Below, piece by piece: positions 54,504 through 62,632 of a stretch of DNA of 64,000 bases (position 1 is its first letter; each line of letters starts with the position of its first letter). The notes under the pieces were generated by a model that did no database searches, was not told where the DNA came from, and saw only the letters and a program-made list of their open reading frames with translations. This DNA comes from Candidatus Planktophila lacus (lineage in GTDB: Bacteria; Pseudomonadota; Gammaproteobacteria; Steroidobacterales; Steroidobacteraceae), in the NCBI GenBank assembly GCA_943331345.2, contig CALQLF020000004.1:1-64000 (forward strand), written 5' to 3'. Made by a program: the position numbers and the translations under genes.

Positions 54504-55949
54504 ATGCTTGAAACCCGCTCTCTCCCCGTTCGTTTGCTGCCGGTGGCCGCGGCAGTTTTACTGTGCTCGCTTGCGTTGACTGGCTGCCAGCGCTCCAGCG
54601 ACGGACCGGCCAGTTCGCCAGCACCCGCGGTGGTGCCCGTGGCCATGCCTTCCGCGGGCCTTCCCGATTTCGCGGGGCTTGTCGCGCGCGTTGGGCCGGC
54701 CGTCGTCAATATCACCAGCATCACGCCGGGTACCGAAGTCACAGGGAATGTAGAGGAGGAAGGCCCCTTCGGCGACTTCTTCAAGCGCTTCGGCATGCCG
54801 CGGCCGCACTTTGAAACTCCTCCGCAGCGCGGCGAGGGTTCTGGCTTCATCATCGACGCCAACGGCATCATCCTTACCAACGCGCATGTCGTCGGTAGTG
54901 GCACGGAAGTGACCGTACGCCTTACCGACCGCCGCGAATTCACTGCCAAGGTGGTGGGCCTCGACAAGCGCACGGACGTGGCGGTATTGCGCATTGCGGC
55001 CAAGGGTCTGCCGACCGTGAAAATAGGCAACCCGGACGCCCTGCTGCCCGGGCAATGGGTGTTGGCCATTGGTTCGCCGTTCGGTTTCGACAACAGCGTT
55101 ACGGCGGGCATCGTCAGCGCCAAAGCCCGTGCGCTGCCTGATGAAAACTTTACGCCCTTCATTCAGACAGACGTAGCGGTGAACCCCGGCAACTCCGGTG
55201 GCCCCCTGTTCAATCTGGCCGGCGAGGTAGTGGGCATCAACTCGCAAATCTACAGCCGCACGGGCGGCTACATGGGGCTGTCGTTCGCCATCCCCATCGA
55301 CCTCGTGGTCTATGTGAAAGACCAACTGCTCGCTACCGGTAAGGTGCAGCGTGGTCGTATCGGCGTCACCATTCAGGAAGTGGACCAGCAGTTGGCGGAC
55401 AGCTTCGGGCTGGACCGTCCGCATGGCGCCTTGGTGAGTGGCGTCGAAGAGGGCGCGCCGGCAGACAAGGCTGGCGTGGTGGCTGGCGATGTCATCACGG
55501 GGCTGGAAGGCGTGGCCATCGACCGGTCGAGCGAACTGCCCGCCCGGGTTTCGCGCTTGAAACCGGGCACTACTGTCACGCTGGAAGTATGGCGCGACCG
55601 TTCCCGGCGAAACGTGAAGCTGACCATTGGCGAACTCGACGAGCCCGCGGCGAAGGTGGCCAAGGTTGGCAAGCAGGCCCGTGGCGGTCGACTGGGGCTG
55701 GCCGTGCGCGCGCTGACGGCGGACGAACGCAAGGCGCGTCAGGTGGCTGGCGGCGTATTGGTGGAGGAAGTGGCAGGGCCTGCGGCTGAGGCCGGCTTGG
55801 AACCGGGCGACATTGTGCTGGGCGTGAATGGTAAGCGTATCAATGCGCCCGAACAGTTGCGCGATGCCGCCGCCGGCGGCAAGTCCGTGGCGCTGTTGGT
55901 ACAACGCGGGGACACGCAGTTGTTCGTTGCGCTGCGCCCGGCGCCCTAG
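54504..55949 (+). CDS. Do/HtrA-family serine protease, lipoprotein form
   Basis: This 481-residue protein has a lipobox (LLCSLALTGC, Cys near residue 28). The trypsin-like triad is His in TNAHVVG (about 140), Asp in KRTDVAVLRI (about 170) and Ser in VNPGNSGGPL (about 245). Two PDZ domains follow (about 290-370 and 395-475). That makes it a DegP/DegQ-like periplasmic protease, but anchored as a lipoprotein rather than soluble. I chose ATG 54504; a GTG nine bases earlier is also in frame. It is 21 bases upstream of the first SUMF1 gene, same strand, so likely a three-gene operon. Confidence 0.92.
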   Translation: MLETRSLPVRLLPVAAAVLLCSLALTGCQRSSDGPASSPAPAVVPVAMPSAGLPDFAGLVARVGPAVVNITSITPGTEVTGNVEEEGPFGDFFKRFGMPRPHFETPPQRGEGSGFIIDANGIILTNAHVVGSGTEVTVRLTDRREFTAKVVGLDKRTDVAVLRIAAKGLPTVKIGNPDALLPGQWVLAIGSPFGFDNSVTAGIVSAKARALPDENFTPFIQTDVAVNPGNSGGPLFNLAGEVVGINSQIYSRTGGYMGLSFAIPIDLVVYVKDQLLATGKVQRGRIGVTIQEVDQQLADSFGLDRPHGALVSGVEEGAPADKAGVVAGDVITGLEGVAIDRSSELPARVSRLKPGTTVTLEVWRDRSRRNVKLTIGELDEPAAKVAKVGKQARGGRLGLAVRALTADERKARQVAGGVLVEEVAGPAAEAGLEPGDIVLGVNGKRINAPEQLRDAAAGGKSVALLVQRGDTQLFVALRPAP

Positions 55950-55970
55950 CGGTTTCGGTAGACTGGCACC

Positions 55971-56966
55971 ATGTCGCTGTATCGGTCCCTGCCGTTCCGT
56001 TGGTTCCTGCGCCAAGGCTGCTTCACCGGCGCCATGGCTGGGCTGTGGTTGGCGGGTTCATTAGCGTTGCTGGGTGCGGTTCCGGGGTTCCTGCCGGTGG
56101 CCGCTGCCGCCGATGTACGCGCCGCGGCGCCGGGTACGTTCTTCCGCGATTGCCCCGACTGCCCCGAGATGGTGGTGCTGCCATCCGGTACGTTCGTGAT
56201 GGGAACGCCTGGCGAGGCGGTGCCTGGCTCGCTGGTAGTGAAGGTGCCGCATGCTTTCGCGTTGGGTCGCCGTGAAGTCACGCGAGGCGAGTACGCGAAG
56301 TTCATTGCCGAAGCCGCTTATGAACCGAAGCCCGGCTGCCGTTCGCTGGATGTTGGTGCGGCACGCTACCGGCAGGACCGCACGCGCAGCTGGCAAAACC
56401 CCTTGGTGCCTGCGATACCAGAAGATAGTCATCCGGTCAGTTGTGTGTCTTTTGCCGATGCGCAGGTCTATGTGCAATGGCTGGCCCGCAAGACGGGCAA
56501 AGCCTACCGTCTGCCTAGCGAAGGCGAATGGGAATATGCCGCGCGCGCTGGCAGCTCTACGCTGCGACCGTGGGGCGATGAAGCGGCGCTGGGCTGTGCC
56601 GAAGCTAACGGCTACGACCTAGTGGCTGAAGAGGTTTTGCATCTCGGTCAAATGTCGGTTCCTTGTCGCGATGGATTCAGCGATGTCGCGCCCGTGGGCC
56701 GCTTCCACGCCAACGCGTTCGGTCTGCAGGACTTGCTCGGCAACGTGGCGGAATGGACGCTCGATTGCCTGACGGACAACTACACCGGCCGCGCCGAAGA
56801 CGTGCGGCCTTGGGTGTGGGTGGGCGGTTGCACGCAGCATGTGGTGCGTGGTGGTGCGTGGAATTCACCGGCTGCTGCCTTGCGCAGCGCAGCGCGTAGC
56901 GGCGCCGATGCTAACGAGCGCAACGATGCGCTAGGCTTTCGCGTGGCGCAGGAGTTGGACAAGTGA
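55971..56966 (+). CDS. SUMF1-fold protein (copy 1), probably not a formylglycine-generating enzyme
   Basis: This 331-residue protein has a long N-terminal hydrophobic segment (GAMAGLWLAGSLALLGAVPGFL), then RDCPDCPEMVVLPSGTF and the FGE-sulfatase core (YRLPSEGEWEYAARAG, LLGNVAEWTLDC, RGGAWN). In true FGE a Cys-x4-Cys pair follows the RGGSW motif (family knowledge); here it reads NSPAAALRS with no Cys. So it should lack oxidase activity and may be a binding or structural domain in the periplasm. It overlaps the next gene by GTGA. Confidence 0.87.
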   Translation: MSLYRSLPFRWFLRQGCFTGAMAGLWLAGSLALLGAVPGFLPVAAAADVRAAAPGTFFRDCPDCPEMVVLPSGTFVMGTPGEAVPGSLVVKVPHAFALGRREVTRGEYAKFIAEAAYEPKPGCRSLDVGAARYRQDRTRSWQNPLVPAIPEDSHPVSCVSFADAQVYVQWLARKTGKAYRLPSEGEWEYAARAGSSTLRPWGDEAALGCAEANGYDLVAEEVLHLGQMSVPCRDGFSDVAPVGRFHANAFGLQDLLGNVAEWTLDCLTDNYTGRAEDVRPWVWVGGCTQHVVRGGAWNSPAAALRSAARSGADANERNDALGFRVAQELDK

Positions 56967-57949
56967 CCGCGTTGTCTAGGCTGGCCTTGGTGTTGGCTGG
57001 TTTTCTGGCGTTCAGCGCGTTCGCTCAGGTGCCCGCAACGGTCCCGGCGGTTGAAGTGCTCCCGTCTGGCCAAGTACGCGACTGTCCCGACTGTCCCTTG
57101 ATGGTGACTGTGCCGGCGGGCGAGTTCCGTTATGGCACGCCGCCCGAAGCACACGAAGCAGACCCGGCCACGGGCGAAACACCGGCTTGGCCTGTGGCGC
57201 TCGCGAAGCCGTTCTTGTTGTCGCGTAGTGAAGTGACGGTAGCGCAATACCGTGCCTTCGCCACCGCCACACAGCACACGGTGGAAGCCCGTTGCCAAGC
57301 CTTCGCTGGTGGCTGGGTAGTGGAAGATGGTATGGACTGGCAGACCGCTGGCGAGGCTACGTTGGCTGCTGCATCGCCAGATTTGCCTGTCACTTGTGTT
57401 TCCTGGGATGACGCGCGTGCCTATGTGGAATGGCTGAGCACGACCACGGGCCAGAAGTACCGCTTGCCCAGCGAACTGGAATGGGAATACGCCGCGCGTG
57501 CGGGCAGTGCTGCCGCGCGCAGTTTCTCGGGCCGCGATGCCATGGCTGAGCAGTGGGATGCCACGCTTTGCGACAACGCCAACGTGCTGGACCAGGACGC
57601 CATCGAGTCTTACCCGCCGCGCCTACTGGGGCGCTGGCAGGCCAACTGCCGCGATGGTGTGGCTGGCCTTGCGATGCCGGGGCGCTTTCAGCCGAATGCC
57701 TTCGACTTGGTGGACCTGCTCGGTAACGCTCGCGAATGGGTGCAGGACTGCCAGACCACCAGTCGCACAGGTGCGCCGCTGGATGGCCGTGCATGGGAGT
57801 GGTCCGGCTGCACGCTGCGTGGCATTCGTGGTGGTTCGTTCCTCTCGTCGCCGGCGGCTGTACGCAGCGCGGCACGCGAACGTGCGGCGGCTTCGCTACG
57901 CGCCTTCGACCTCGGGTTCCGTGTGGCGCGCGAAGCGGTAAAGCCTTAA
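56963..57949 (+). CDS. SUMF1-fold protein (copy 2), tandem paralogue
   Basis: This 328-residue protein has a Sec signal peptide (LALVLAGFLAFSAFA), then VRDCPDCPLMVTVPAGEF, YRLPSELEWEYAARAG, LLGNAREWVQDC and RGGSFLSSPAAVRS. As in the previous gene, the FGE cysteine pair after RGGS is missing. The two share the same order of motifs and probably arose by duplication. The GTG start overlaps the previous stop. It is secreted, with the Deg protease upstream, so a role in envelope quality control is possible but unproven. Confidence 0.87.
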   Translation: MTALSRLALVLAGFLAFSAFAQVPATVPAVEVLPSGQVRDCPDCPLMVTVPAGEFRYGTPPEAHEADPATGETPAWPVALAKPFLLSRSEVTVAQYRAFATATQHTVEARCQAFAGGWVVEDGMDWQTAGEATLAAASPDLPVTCVSWDDARAYVEWLSTTTGQKYRLPSELEWEYAARAGSAAARSFSGRDAMAEQWDATLCDNANVLDQDAIESYPPRLLGRWQANCRDGVAGLAMPGRFQPNAFDLVDLLGNAREWVQDCQTTSRTGAPLDGRAWEWSGCTLRGIRGGSFLSSPAAVRSAARERAAASLRAFDLGFRVAREAVKP

Positions 57950-57990
57950 GAAATTGGCTTCGCCTGCGATAGGCTTCTTGGTGCTGCCGG

Positions 57991-58007
57991 TAACGCCTCC
58001 GGCGTTA
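57991..58007. terminator. Short hairpin between convergent SUMF1 and MATE genes
   Basis: TAACGCC and GGCGTTA form a 7-bp stem with loop TCC. It overlaps the MATE stop codon and lacks a T-run, so terminator function is weak. Confidence 0.3.
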
Positions 58008-59450
58008 TAACTTGATCTTCCGCCAAGCGCCCGAACGCCAACGCCAGTACATGGTGCTGCCTAGCACCACGATGTAGCCCACGATGGAATACCAAGCGCC
58101 CATCGTGCCGAGCCCGAATGCCGGCAGGAAATCCACCAAGCCTTCGCCGGGTGCGAAGGTGAGCATATGCGTGGCGGGCACCCACAAGCCCCACGAGATG
58201 ATGGCCACGAGAATAGCCGGAACGCGCGCATCGCCGGCGCCGCGTAGGCAGAAGCTGCTACCGAAGTTGAAGCCGTCGAAGGTTTGATAAATGGCCGAGA
58301 GCCACAGCACCTTGGTGCCTAGAGCAATGACTGCCGCGGCATTGGGTGAACTGGCATTCACGAACGCCGGCATGAGCCAGGGCCCGAGCACGGCAGTGAG
58401 CACGCCCACGGTGCCCATGTAGCCGGCGGTGATGCGAATGGTGAGCGTCCCCAGCCTTTCCGCCCAGTCCGGGTGCCCGGCGCCGATGGCTTGACCCACC
58501 AGCGTGGTGCCGGCAGAAGCCAGCCCCAAGCCCGGCAAGTACGCCAGCGAAGTGAGCATGAACGCCACCTGCGTGGCCGCGCCGCCCACCTCGCCCGTGC
58601 GCGTGATGAACAACGTGAACAGGGACGCGCCGAGCAAGTCCGCGCCGGCGACGAAGCCCATGGGCAGGCCTACCGTGAAGTGGCGCTTCAGTGCAGCGAA
58701 GTGCGGCCGCCAGCCGCTACGCGTGCGGTAGTGGCGTTCGTACTTCTCTCCCAGCAGCCAAGCCAGTGCCAGTGCTAGCCCCAAGGCCTGCGCCAGGTTC
58801 GTGGCCCAAGCACTGCCTGCCACGCCTAGCCCGAAGGTGAACATGAGCACCGGGTTCAGCGCGGCGTTGGCCACCATTGTGATACCCGTGACCACCAGCG
58901 TACGACGGGTTTCGCCAATGCCATTGAAGAACCCTAGGGCTGCCCACAACGCCAGCCCGAGCGGTTGGCCCAGCATGCGTGGTAGCCAGTAGGCGTCGGC
59001 AGCTGCGGCTACTGGCTGCGGCAAGCCGAAGGGCGACAGCAACAGCGGCGACGCAAAGGCCAGCAGCACGAATAGCGGCAGCGTGGCGGCGGAGGACCAA
59101 ATGCCGGCCCAGGCGCTGCGCCCAGCGGCGGCGCGGTCGCCGGCGCCCTGTTCTTGTGCGGCGAAGGTCTGCACGCACATGGCCACGCCGCCCACTACCA
59201 GCGTAATGGCCAGCAGCAGCCAGTGGATGGCACCCACGCCCGCGGTGGCCGTGGGGGAGATGCGTGAGATGAACCAGGTGTCTGTCAGCCCCAGCACGGC
59301 CTGCAGCGTGTTATTCAGCACCAGTGGCCAGGCCAGCACGAAGAACGCCGCCAAGTCCACCCGGCGGCGCCCGGCCCAGTCCACGCGCGAAGCGGGGAGG
59401 GTGGCAGGGCCGGTTTCGGTGGCGGGTGGTGGCGTGGGGGCGCTGGGCAT
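58005..59450 (-). CDS. MATE-family multidrug/organic cation exporter
   Basis: This 481-residue protein has 12 predicted spans and the two-lobe MATE repeat (lobe one WPLVLNNTLQAVLGLTDTWFIS; lobe two FTVGLPMGFVAGADLLGASLF). The length and cation-antiporter topology match NorM/DinF-type members. It would export drugs or metabolites using Na+ or H+. It is divergent from the FNR-type reductase. The ATG at 59450 leaves a Pro/Ala-rich N-terminal tail of about 30 residues. Confidence 0.9.
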   Translation of the reverse strand: MPSAPTPPPATETGPATLPASRVDWAGRRRVDLAAFFVLAWPLVLNNTLQAVLGLTDTWFISRISPTATAGVGAIHWLLLAITLVVGGVAMCVQTFAAQEQGAGDRAAAGRSAWAGIWSSAATLPLFVLLAFASPLLLSPFGLPQPVAAAADAYWLPRMLGQPLGLALWAALGFFNGIGETRRTLVVTGITMVANAALNPVLMFTFGLGVAGSAWATNLAQALGLALALAWLLGEKYERHYRTRSGWRPHFAALKRHFTVGLPMGFVAGADLLGASLFTLFITRTGEVGGAATQVAFMLTSLAYLPGLGLASAGTTLVGQAIGAGHPDWAERLGTLTIRITAGYMGTVGVLTAVLGPWLMPAFVNASSPNAAAVIALGTKVLWLSAIYQTFDGFNFGSSFCLRGAGDARVPAILVAIISWGLWVPATHMLTFAPGEGLVDFLPAFGLGTMGAWYSIVGYIVVLGSTMYWRWRSGAWRKIKL

Positions 59451-59541
59451 CCGCGGAAGCCTAGCAGGGTTGTGTGGCAGCGAGCTTGCGGTCCGACCTA
59501 ACTGCTAAAATAGCTGCTTACCTTCATTGCGGACCCCGCCC

Positions 59542-60576
59542 ATGAGCACTGTCATCGTCACCGAAGCCGTCATCATCGGCGCCGGCCCCTGCGGGCTGTT
59601 CCAGATCTTCGAACTGGGTCTGCTGGGTATGAAAGCCCATATCATCGATTCGCTGAAAACGACCGGAGGCCAGTGCACGGAGCTGTATCCGGACAAGCCT
59701 ATCTACGACATTCCAGCGCTACCGGTGTGCGGTGCGCAGGAACTGGTGGACCGCCTTCTCCAGCAGGGCAAGCCGTTCAACCCGCAGTTCCACTTGGGCG
59801 AGGAAGTGGTAGAAGTGCAGCGCCGTGAATGCGGCCGTCGGTTCAAGGTCGTCACTAGCGCGGGCACCGAGTTCGACACGGGCGCCGTCATCATTGCCGG
59901 TGGCGTGGGTTCGTTTCAGCCGCGCCGCCTCATGGTGGATGGCGTGGAGGCCTTCGAAGGCAAGCAAGTGCACTACCGCGTTCGCGATGCCCAGCAGTAC
60001 CACGGCCAGCACTTGGTTATTTGCGGCGGCGGCGACTCTGCGCTCGACTGGGCTTTGGATTTTTCCGGCAAGGCGGCGAGCGTTACGCTCATCCATCGCC
60101 GCGCCGAGTTCCGCGCGGCGCCCGCTTCCGTGGCGCGCATGCGCGAACTGGAAGCCGCAGGCCAACTGAAGTTCATCGAAGGCACTATCCAGACGCTGCA
60201 GTCCACGGACGGTACGCTCACTGGCGCCACGGTGAAGGCCGCGGACGGCACGCAGCCAGAACTGCGCGTGGACCAAGTGTTTGCGTTCTTCGGTCTGCAG
60301 CCGAAGCTGGGCCCCATTGCGAACTGGGGTCTCGCCATGGAGCGCAAGGCGCTGAACGTGGACACCGAGAAGTTCCAGACCAGCGAGCCGGGCATCTTCG
60401 CCGTGGGTGACATCAACACCTATCCCGGCAAGAAGAAGCTCATTCTTTCGGGCTTCCATGAGGCGGCGCTGGCGGCGTTTGCCGTGCAGAACTGGCTCTA
60501 CCCGGAAAAGAAGCAGTTCTTGCAGTACACCACCACGAGCCCGGTGATGCAGAAGCGCCTCGGCGTCGCCGAGTAA
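59542..60576 (+). CDS. TrxR-like ferredoxin/flavodoxin-NADP+ reductase
   Basis: This 344-residue protein has an FAD dinucleotide-binding motif ([14 protein letters not shown], about 12), the type-specific [17 protein letters not shown] (about 49-65), an NADP-binding motif ([12 protein letters not shown], about 160) and [27 protein letters not shown] near 290-315. It lacks the CxxC disulfide of thioredoxin reductase, so it belongs to the YumC-type FNR group. It would reduce ferredoxin or flavodoxin using NADPH. The ATG at 59542 fits the alignment; upstream in-frame TTG is less likely. Confidence 0.9.
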   Translation: MSTVIVTEAVIIGAGPCGLFQIFELGLLGMKAHIIDSLKTTGGQCTELYPDKPIYDIPALPVCGAQELVDRLLQQGKPFNPQFHLGEEVVEVQRRECGRRFKVVTSAGTEFDTGAVIIAGGVGSFQPRRLMVDGVEAFEGKQVHYRVRDAQQYHGQHLVICGGGDSALDWALDFSGKAASVTLIHRRAEFRAAPASVARMRELEAAGQLKFIEGTIQTLQSTDGTLTGATVKAADGTQPELRVDQVFAFFGLQPKLGPIANWGLAMERKALNVDTEKFQTSEPGIFAVGDINTYPGKKKLILSGFHEAALAAFAVQNWLYPEKKQFLQYTTTSPVMQKRLGVAE

Positions 60577-60584
60577 AGGCGGCT

Positions 60585-60605
60585 GCGCCGGCTTCGAGCC
60601 GGCGC
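60585..60605. terminator. Strong GC hairpin between convergent genes
   Basis: GCGCCGGC and GCCGGCGC pair over 8 bases with loop TTCGA. No T-run follows on either strand, so it may be a bidirectional stop of weak type or just a structure. Confidence 0.35.
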
Positions 60606-60629
60606 TTCACTCGCCAAGTTCCGCTGGCG

Positions 60630-61115
60630 TTATTCCGCCAGCAGTTTGTCGATGTCGGCCTTCAAGGAAGCGGGTGTGGTGGTTGACGCATAGCGCTCCA
60701 CCACGCGGCCATCTTTCGCCACGAGGAACTTCGTGAAGTTCCACTTCACGGCCTCCGTGCCCAGCACGCCCGGTGCGCCTGCCTTCAGGAAGCCATAGAC
60801 CGGGTGCGCGTTCGGGCCATTCACTTCCACTTTCGCAAATAGCGGAAAGCTGACGGGGTAGGTGAGGCTGCAGAACTGCCGGATGTCCTCGGCGCTGCCT
60901 GGTTCCTGCGCGCCGAATTGGTTGCAGGGAAAGCCCACCACCGCGAGGCCCTTCGGGCCGTATTCCTTCCAGAGCGCTTCCAGGCCCGTGTATTGCGGCG
61001 TGAAGCCGCACTTGCTGGCCACGTTCACTACCAGTACCACCTGCCCGCGGAAGTCCGCGAGGCTGCGAGGCTGGCCTTCGAGCGTGTCGGCGGTGAAGTC
61101 GTGCAGGGTGGGCAT
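60630..61115 (-). CDS. Glutathione peroxidase family protein
   Basis: This 161-residue protein has the GPx fold: the peroxidatic residue is Cys in VNVASKCGFTPQ (about residue 36), with Gln in FPCNQFGAQEPG (about 70) and Trp in KWNFTKFLV (about 125). It is a Cys-type enzyme, and most bacterial ones use thioredoxin. There is no signal peptide, so it is cytoplasmic. The ATG at 61115 has GGAG six bases upstream. It is divergent from TesB with about 60 bases between. Confidence 0.93.
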   Translation of the reverse strand: MPTLHDFTADTLEGQPRSLADFRGQVVLVVNVASKCGFTPQYTGLEALWKEYGPKGLAVVGFPCNQFGAQEPGSAEDIRQFCSLTYPVSFPLFAKVEVNGPNAHPVYGFLKAGAPGVLGTEAVKWNFTKFLVAKDGRVVERYASTTTPASLKADIDKLLAE

Positions 61116-61176
61116 GGTGGCTCCGGGAAAAGGGGGGTTGCCCCAGTCTGCCACCAGTGCGCGGTATAGTGGAACC

Positions 61177-62064
61177 ATGGACGCAAGATTGACTGAACTG
61201 CTGCACCTGCTGGACCTCGAGCGCCTCGAGGTGGACCTGTTTCGCGGTGAGAGCCGCGACATCGGCAGCCCGCAGGTGTTCGGCGGGCAAGTGCTGGGAC
61301 AGGCGGTAGTGGCCGCTACGCGTACCGTCGAAACCGGCCGCGAACTGCATTCGTTGCATGCTTATTTTCTGCGCCGCGGCGACTTCAGCGCGCCCATCGT
61401 CTACCAGGTAGACCGTTCCCTGGACGGCAGCAGCTTTTCCAACCGGCGCGTCGTGGCCATTCAGCACGGCAAGCAGATCTTCCACTTGTCGTCGTCGTTT
61501 CAGGTGCCCGAAGTGGGCAACGAACACGGCTTGAAGATGCCGGAAGTGCCTCCGCCGGAAAGCCTGCCCACGCAGGAAGAACTGTTGGCGCCCATGCTCG
61601 ACCAAGTGTCGCCGCGCGTGCGTGCGTTCTTCGAGCGGCGTCGGCCGTTTGAGTTTCGCCCGGTGGAACCGCCGAAGTACCTTGAGCCTGAAGCGCGCGA
61701 GCCGCGCAGGCATGTGTGGATTCGCGCCGTGGACCGCGTACCGCTCGACGAAACGCTGCAGCGCCCACTGCTGGCGTATGTGTCGGACTACCACCTGCTG
61801 GAAACGGCATTACTGCCGCATGCTGGTACTTTTCTCGACCGCCAGATGGCCAGCATCGACCATGCCATGTGGTTCCACGACCACTTGGACGTGAGCGACT
61901 GGTTCCTCTACGTGCTGGGCAGCCCGAATGCTTCAGGCGCGCGCGGCTTGGCCAGCGGTACGGTGTTCAGCCGCGACGGCCGCCACGTGGCGACCGTGGG
62001 GCAGGAGGGGCTGATGCGGCAGCGTACAACTCACAGTCCCACGAGCGGCCCCGCACACGGGTGA
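61177..62064 (+). CDS. tesB: Acyl-CoA thioesterase II
   Basis: This 295-residue protein has the double hot-dog fold: VFGGQVLGQAVVAA (about 33), HSLHAYFLRRGD, the catalytic Asp in YVSDYHLL (about 203), Thr/Ser region MASIDHAMWFH (about 227), and Gln in TVGQEGLMR (about 277). It hydrolyses acyl-CoAs. The C-terminal tail of about 15 residues (after LMR) is coded by DNA shared with the convergent GNAT gene, an overlap of 98 bases. This is consistent with stop-codon loss and extension of one or both genes. Confidence 0.93.
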   Translation: MDARLTELLHLLDLERLEVDLFRGESRDIGSPQVFGGQVLGQAVVAATRTVETGRELHSLHAYFLRRGDFSAPIVYQVDRSLDGSSFSNRRVVAIQHGKQIFHLSSSFQVPEVGNEHGLKMPEVPPPESLPTQEELLAPMLDQVSPRVRAFFERRRPFEFRPVEPPKYLEPEAREPRRHVWIRAVDRVPLDETLQRPLLAYVSDYHLLETALLPHAGTFLDRQMASIDHAMWFHDHLDVSDWFLYVLGSPNASGARGLASGTVFSRDGRHVATVGQEGLMRQRTTHSPTSGPAHG

Positions 62065-62632
62065 ACTTCGGCAGGCTGGCTTCCCATTGGAAGCCGGCCC
62101 GCTGCAGCACCTTGGCCGAGGCGCGATGGTCTTTGGCGATAATCGCTTCCACGCGTTGCAGACCCAGCGGTTCCCACGCGGCGCGCAGCAAGTGCTGCAC
62201 CAGTTCCGTGGCATAGCCATGGCCCCAGCGGTTGGCCGCCAGCACGTAGCCCAGTTCGGCCGTGCGTGGGTGGCCGCGTTTCACGTCTGCCGCCGTAGTG
62301 GTAACCACTAGGCCGCACAAGCCGGCGAAGCTGCCGGTGCGCCGGACTTCCACTACCAGTTCATAGACACGCCGTTGCCGCCCTTGCTGCGCTTTCAGTA
62401 GCCGCTTTACATGGTTCACGGTGGCGGTGTGGCCGTAGGGCCAGAAGGGCATCTGCGCGGTGACGCGTGGGTCCGCATAGAGCCCTTCGAGCAGCACTAT
62501 TTCAGCGGCGGCATCTGCGCTGCGCAGGTCGCGCAGGCGCAGGCGCGGCGTTAGCAGCGGCAGCGACAGCAGTGTTGGCGTGGTGCGGATGCGCGTTCCG
62601 GTGGAAGCCGTAGGCTCAGCCGGCCTCGGCAT
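61967..62632 (-). CDS. GNAT acetyltransferase, RimJ/RimL-like
   Basis: This 221-residue protein has the GNAT fold: LLTPRLRLRDLR (about 28), ELGYVLAANRWGHGYATEL (motif A acetyl-CoA loop, about 127-145), ASAKVLQRAGF (about 172) and ELYAAAS at the end of the fold. It probably acetylates an amine of a protein N-terminus or small molecule. The last 20 residues are Pro/Arg-rich and lie in the DNA shared with tesB, so they are dispensable in appearance. Its start overlaps the APC permease stop by 17 bases. Confidence 0.87.
   Translation of the reverse strand: MPRPAEPTASTGTRIRTTPTLLSLPLLTPRLRLRDLRSADAAAEIVLLEGLYADPRVTAQMPFWPYGHTATVNHVKRLLKAQQGRQRRVYELVVEVRRTGSFAGLCGLVVTTTAADVKRGHPRTAELGYVLAANRWGHGYATELVQHLLRAAWEPLGLQRVEAIIAKDHRASAKVLQRAGFQWEASLPKFTRVRGRSWDCELYAAASAPPAPRSPRGGRRG

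Noticed and set aside
55971-57949. Annotation as formylglycine-generating enzymes
   Set aside because: The cysteine pair needed for formylglycine formation is absent at the expected place in both proteins, and no sulfatase gene is nearby.
59506-59511. A promoter for the ferredoxin-NADP reductase gene based on TAAAAT
   Set aside because: The -10-like hexamer is good, but the best -35 (TTGCGG) is only 14 bases away, too short to support a call.
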